Assembly (NCBI GenBank): GCA_026389055.1
Contig: JAPLIO010000119.1
Location: 1-5,179, forward strand
Direction of reading: 5' to 3'
DNA: 5,179 bases
From: Candidatus Melainabacteria bacterium
GTDB lineage: Bacteria > Cyanobacteriota > Vampirovibrionia > Vampirovibrionales > JAJTHC01
Part shown: one piece after another, positions 4,405 to 5,179 of the stretch
How the letters are laid out: each line of letters begins with the position of its first letter
Numbering within the stretch: the stretch's first letter is position 1
Notes under the pieces: model-generated
What the model saw: the letters and a program-made list of their open reading frames with translations, nothing else
What the model was told of the DNA's origin: nothing
Databases searched by the model: none
Made by a program: the position numbers and the translations under genes

Positions 4405-5179
4405 TTATTCAGGGGTTTGGGCTTTTTTAGCTTGGATTTTTTCATGCCAGCCCCTAGCCCACTGCTGGGCTTGCGTCAATTGTGCAGGGGTAAGTTTTCT
4501 AGCAAAAAGATCTCTATTGTGAATGTGATAACTACTTCCTTGAGATGCAGCTAAGCTAGTCCATACATAAGCCTGTTGATAATCCTGTGGTACGCCTTGC
4601 CCTTCATTATACATCACCCCTAAATTGTTTTGAGCATCTGCACACCCTTGTTCCGCTGATTTTTGATACCAGTAAACGGCTTTTTGGTAATCTTGTGGGA
4701 TACCTTGTCCTTCACCATACATCACACCTAAGTTATGTTGAGCATCTGCACACCCTTGTTCCGAGGCTTTTTGATACCAATAAAGGGCTTTTTGGTAATC
4801 TTGCGGTACACCTTCACTTTTGTAGTAGATATTCCCTAAAACAAGTTGAGCTTTTGGATTACCCTGTTCTGCAGATTTTTGATACCAGTAAATTGCTTTT
4901 TGATAATTCTGCGGAACACCTTTACCTTTTTCGTACATCCACCCCAAATAACCTTGAGCTTCGGCATCCCCTTGTTCTGCAGATTTTTGATACCAGTAAA
5001 CCGCTTTTTGATAATCCTGCGGAACACCTTTACCTTCACGATACATAATGCCTAAAAGACATTGAGCTTCGGCGTTGCCTTGTTCTGCTAGTGGCAACAT
5101 TTTATCAAACCAACTTGGTTGAGAGGGTTTTTTAACTGGCATTGCTACCATCAATTGTGGGTCTTGTTTTATGGTTGGT
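4405..5179 (-). CDS. Sel1-like repeat protein; N-terminus probably outside window
   Basis: This is a solenoid of Sel1-type (TPR-like) alpha repeats, a fold that usually mediates protein-protein contacts. Counting the TTG at 5154 as residue 1, five consecutive repeats of exactly 36 residues begin at 28, 64, 100, 136 and 172. Each fits the pattern (A)xAQxxLGxMYxxGxGVPQDYQKAxYWYQKSAEQG. A partial unit precedes them (WFDKMLPLAEQG, 15-26). The C-terminus (AYVWTSLAASQG, then LTPAQLTQAQQWARGW) is the usual cap of this family. The frame stays open past the ATG at 5151 to the window edge, and no ribosome site is seen before that ATG (CAAGACCCACAATTG precedes it). I therefore treat the gene as 5'-truncated by the window; a start at 5151 is the alternative. 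No signal peptide is visible in this part. It is followed 21 bp downstream by pyrF on the same strand, suggesting co-transcription. Its partner cannot be inferred. Confidence 0.92.
   Translation of the reverse strand, partial: PTIKQDPQLMVAMPVKKPSQPSWFDKMLPLAEQGNAEAQCLLGIMYREGKGVPQDYQKAVYWYQKSAEQGDAEAQGYLGWMYEKGKGVPQNYQKAIYWYQKSAEQGNPKAQLVLGNIYYKSEGVPQDYQKALYWYQKASEQGCADAQHNLGVMYGEGQGIPQDYQKAVYWYQKSAEQGCADAQNNLGVMYNEGQGVPQDYQQAYVWTSLAASQGSSYHIHNRDLFARKLTPAQLTQAQQWARGWHEKIQAKKAQTPE
4534..5073 (-). repeat. Five tandem 108-bp repeats within the Sel1 gene
   Basis: The five 36-codon units are also recognisable in DNA with a strict 108-bp period. The clearest example is a 26-nt tract at 4630-4655 that recurs identically at 4738-4763. 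Tracts reading TTTTTGATACCA also recur in every unit. The near-identity of the last two units (in gene order) suggests recent duplication or gene conversion and makes the array liable to unit gain or loss. Confidence 0.85.

Noticed and set aside
4587..5048. Plus-strand 153-codon frame with apparent repeats
   Set aside because: It is the antisense shadow of the Sel1 tandem array; its periodicity simply mirrors the 108-bp coding repeats.
4534..5073. Possible CRISPR array because of regular repeats
   Set aside because: The period is 108 bp, divisible by three, with continuous homology across the whole unit and no unique spacers. It encodes a standard Sel1 solenoid.

Overview
The window is about 5.2 kb of moderately AT-rich bacterial chromosome with a housekeeping character. 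The PNPase 3' part contains segments such as DIQGLEDFLGDMDFK and a VRPSRGPGRREIGHG-type stretch that resemble cyanobacterial PNPases as I remember them. I therefore lean toward Cyanobacteriota, possibly a non-photosynthetic Vampirovibrionia/Melainabacteria-type lineage. This is family resemblance from memory, not a phylogeny, and nothing photosynthetic is visible.

Layout, left to right. Positions 1-1142 (+) hold the 3' part of pnp (second RNase PH core, KH, S1, Gly/Arg-rich tail), followed by a strong intrinsic terminator. Positions 1215-1680 form a long gap: AT-rich with one weak promoter candidate, then a more GC-rich, hairpin-bearing block of unknown nature. Positions 1681-2013 (+) encode a 110-aa protein I do not recognise, closed by a GAAA-capped hairpin and an intrinsic terminator. 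Positions 2120-2235 hold a 17-bp imperfect inverted repeat interlocked with a second 7-bp pairing that ends in eight Ts. Positions 2349-3446 (+) encode a long-form prepilin peptidase with all signature residues. Positions 3448-3620 hold a 173-bp inverted-repeat element (MITE-like, TA at both ends) that fills almost the whole gap between two convergent genes. Positions 5179-3625 (-) carry a two-gene unit: a Sel1-repeat protein running off the right edge, then pyrF 21 bp downstream.

Functionally the genes do not form one pathway. They cover RNA turnover (PNPase), pilin/pseudopilin processing for type IV pili, type II secretion or competence (prepilin peptidase), and UMP synthesis (PyrF), with a Sel1 scaffold protein probably co-transcribed with pyrF. 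The least ordinary content lies between genes: the 3448-3620 element, the 2120-2235 crossing inverted repeats, and the 1357-1680 leader block in front of the orphan small gene. I see no established defence system, CRISPR array, tRNA or rRNA, and no strong case for a wholly new system.
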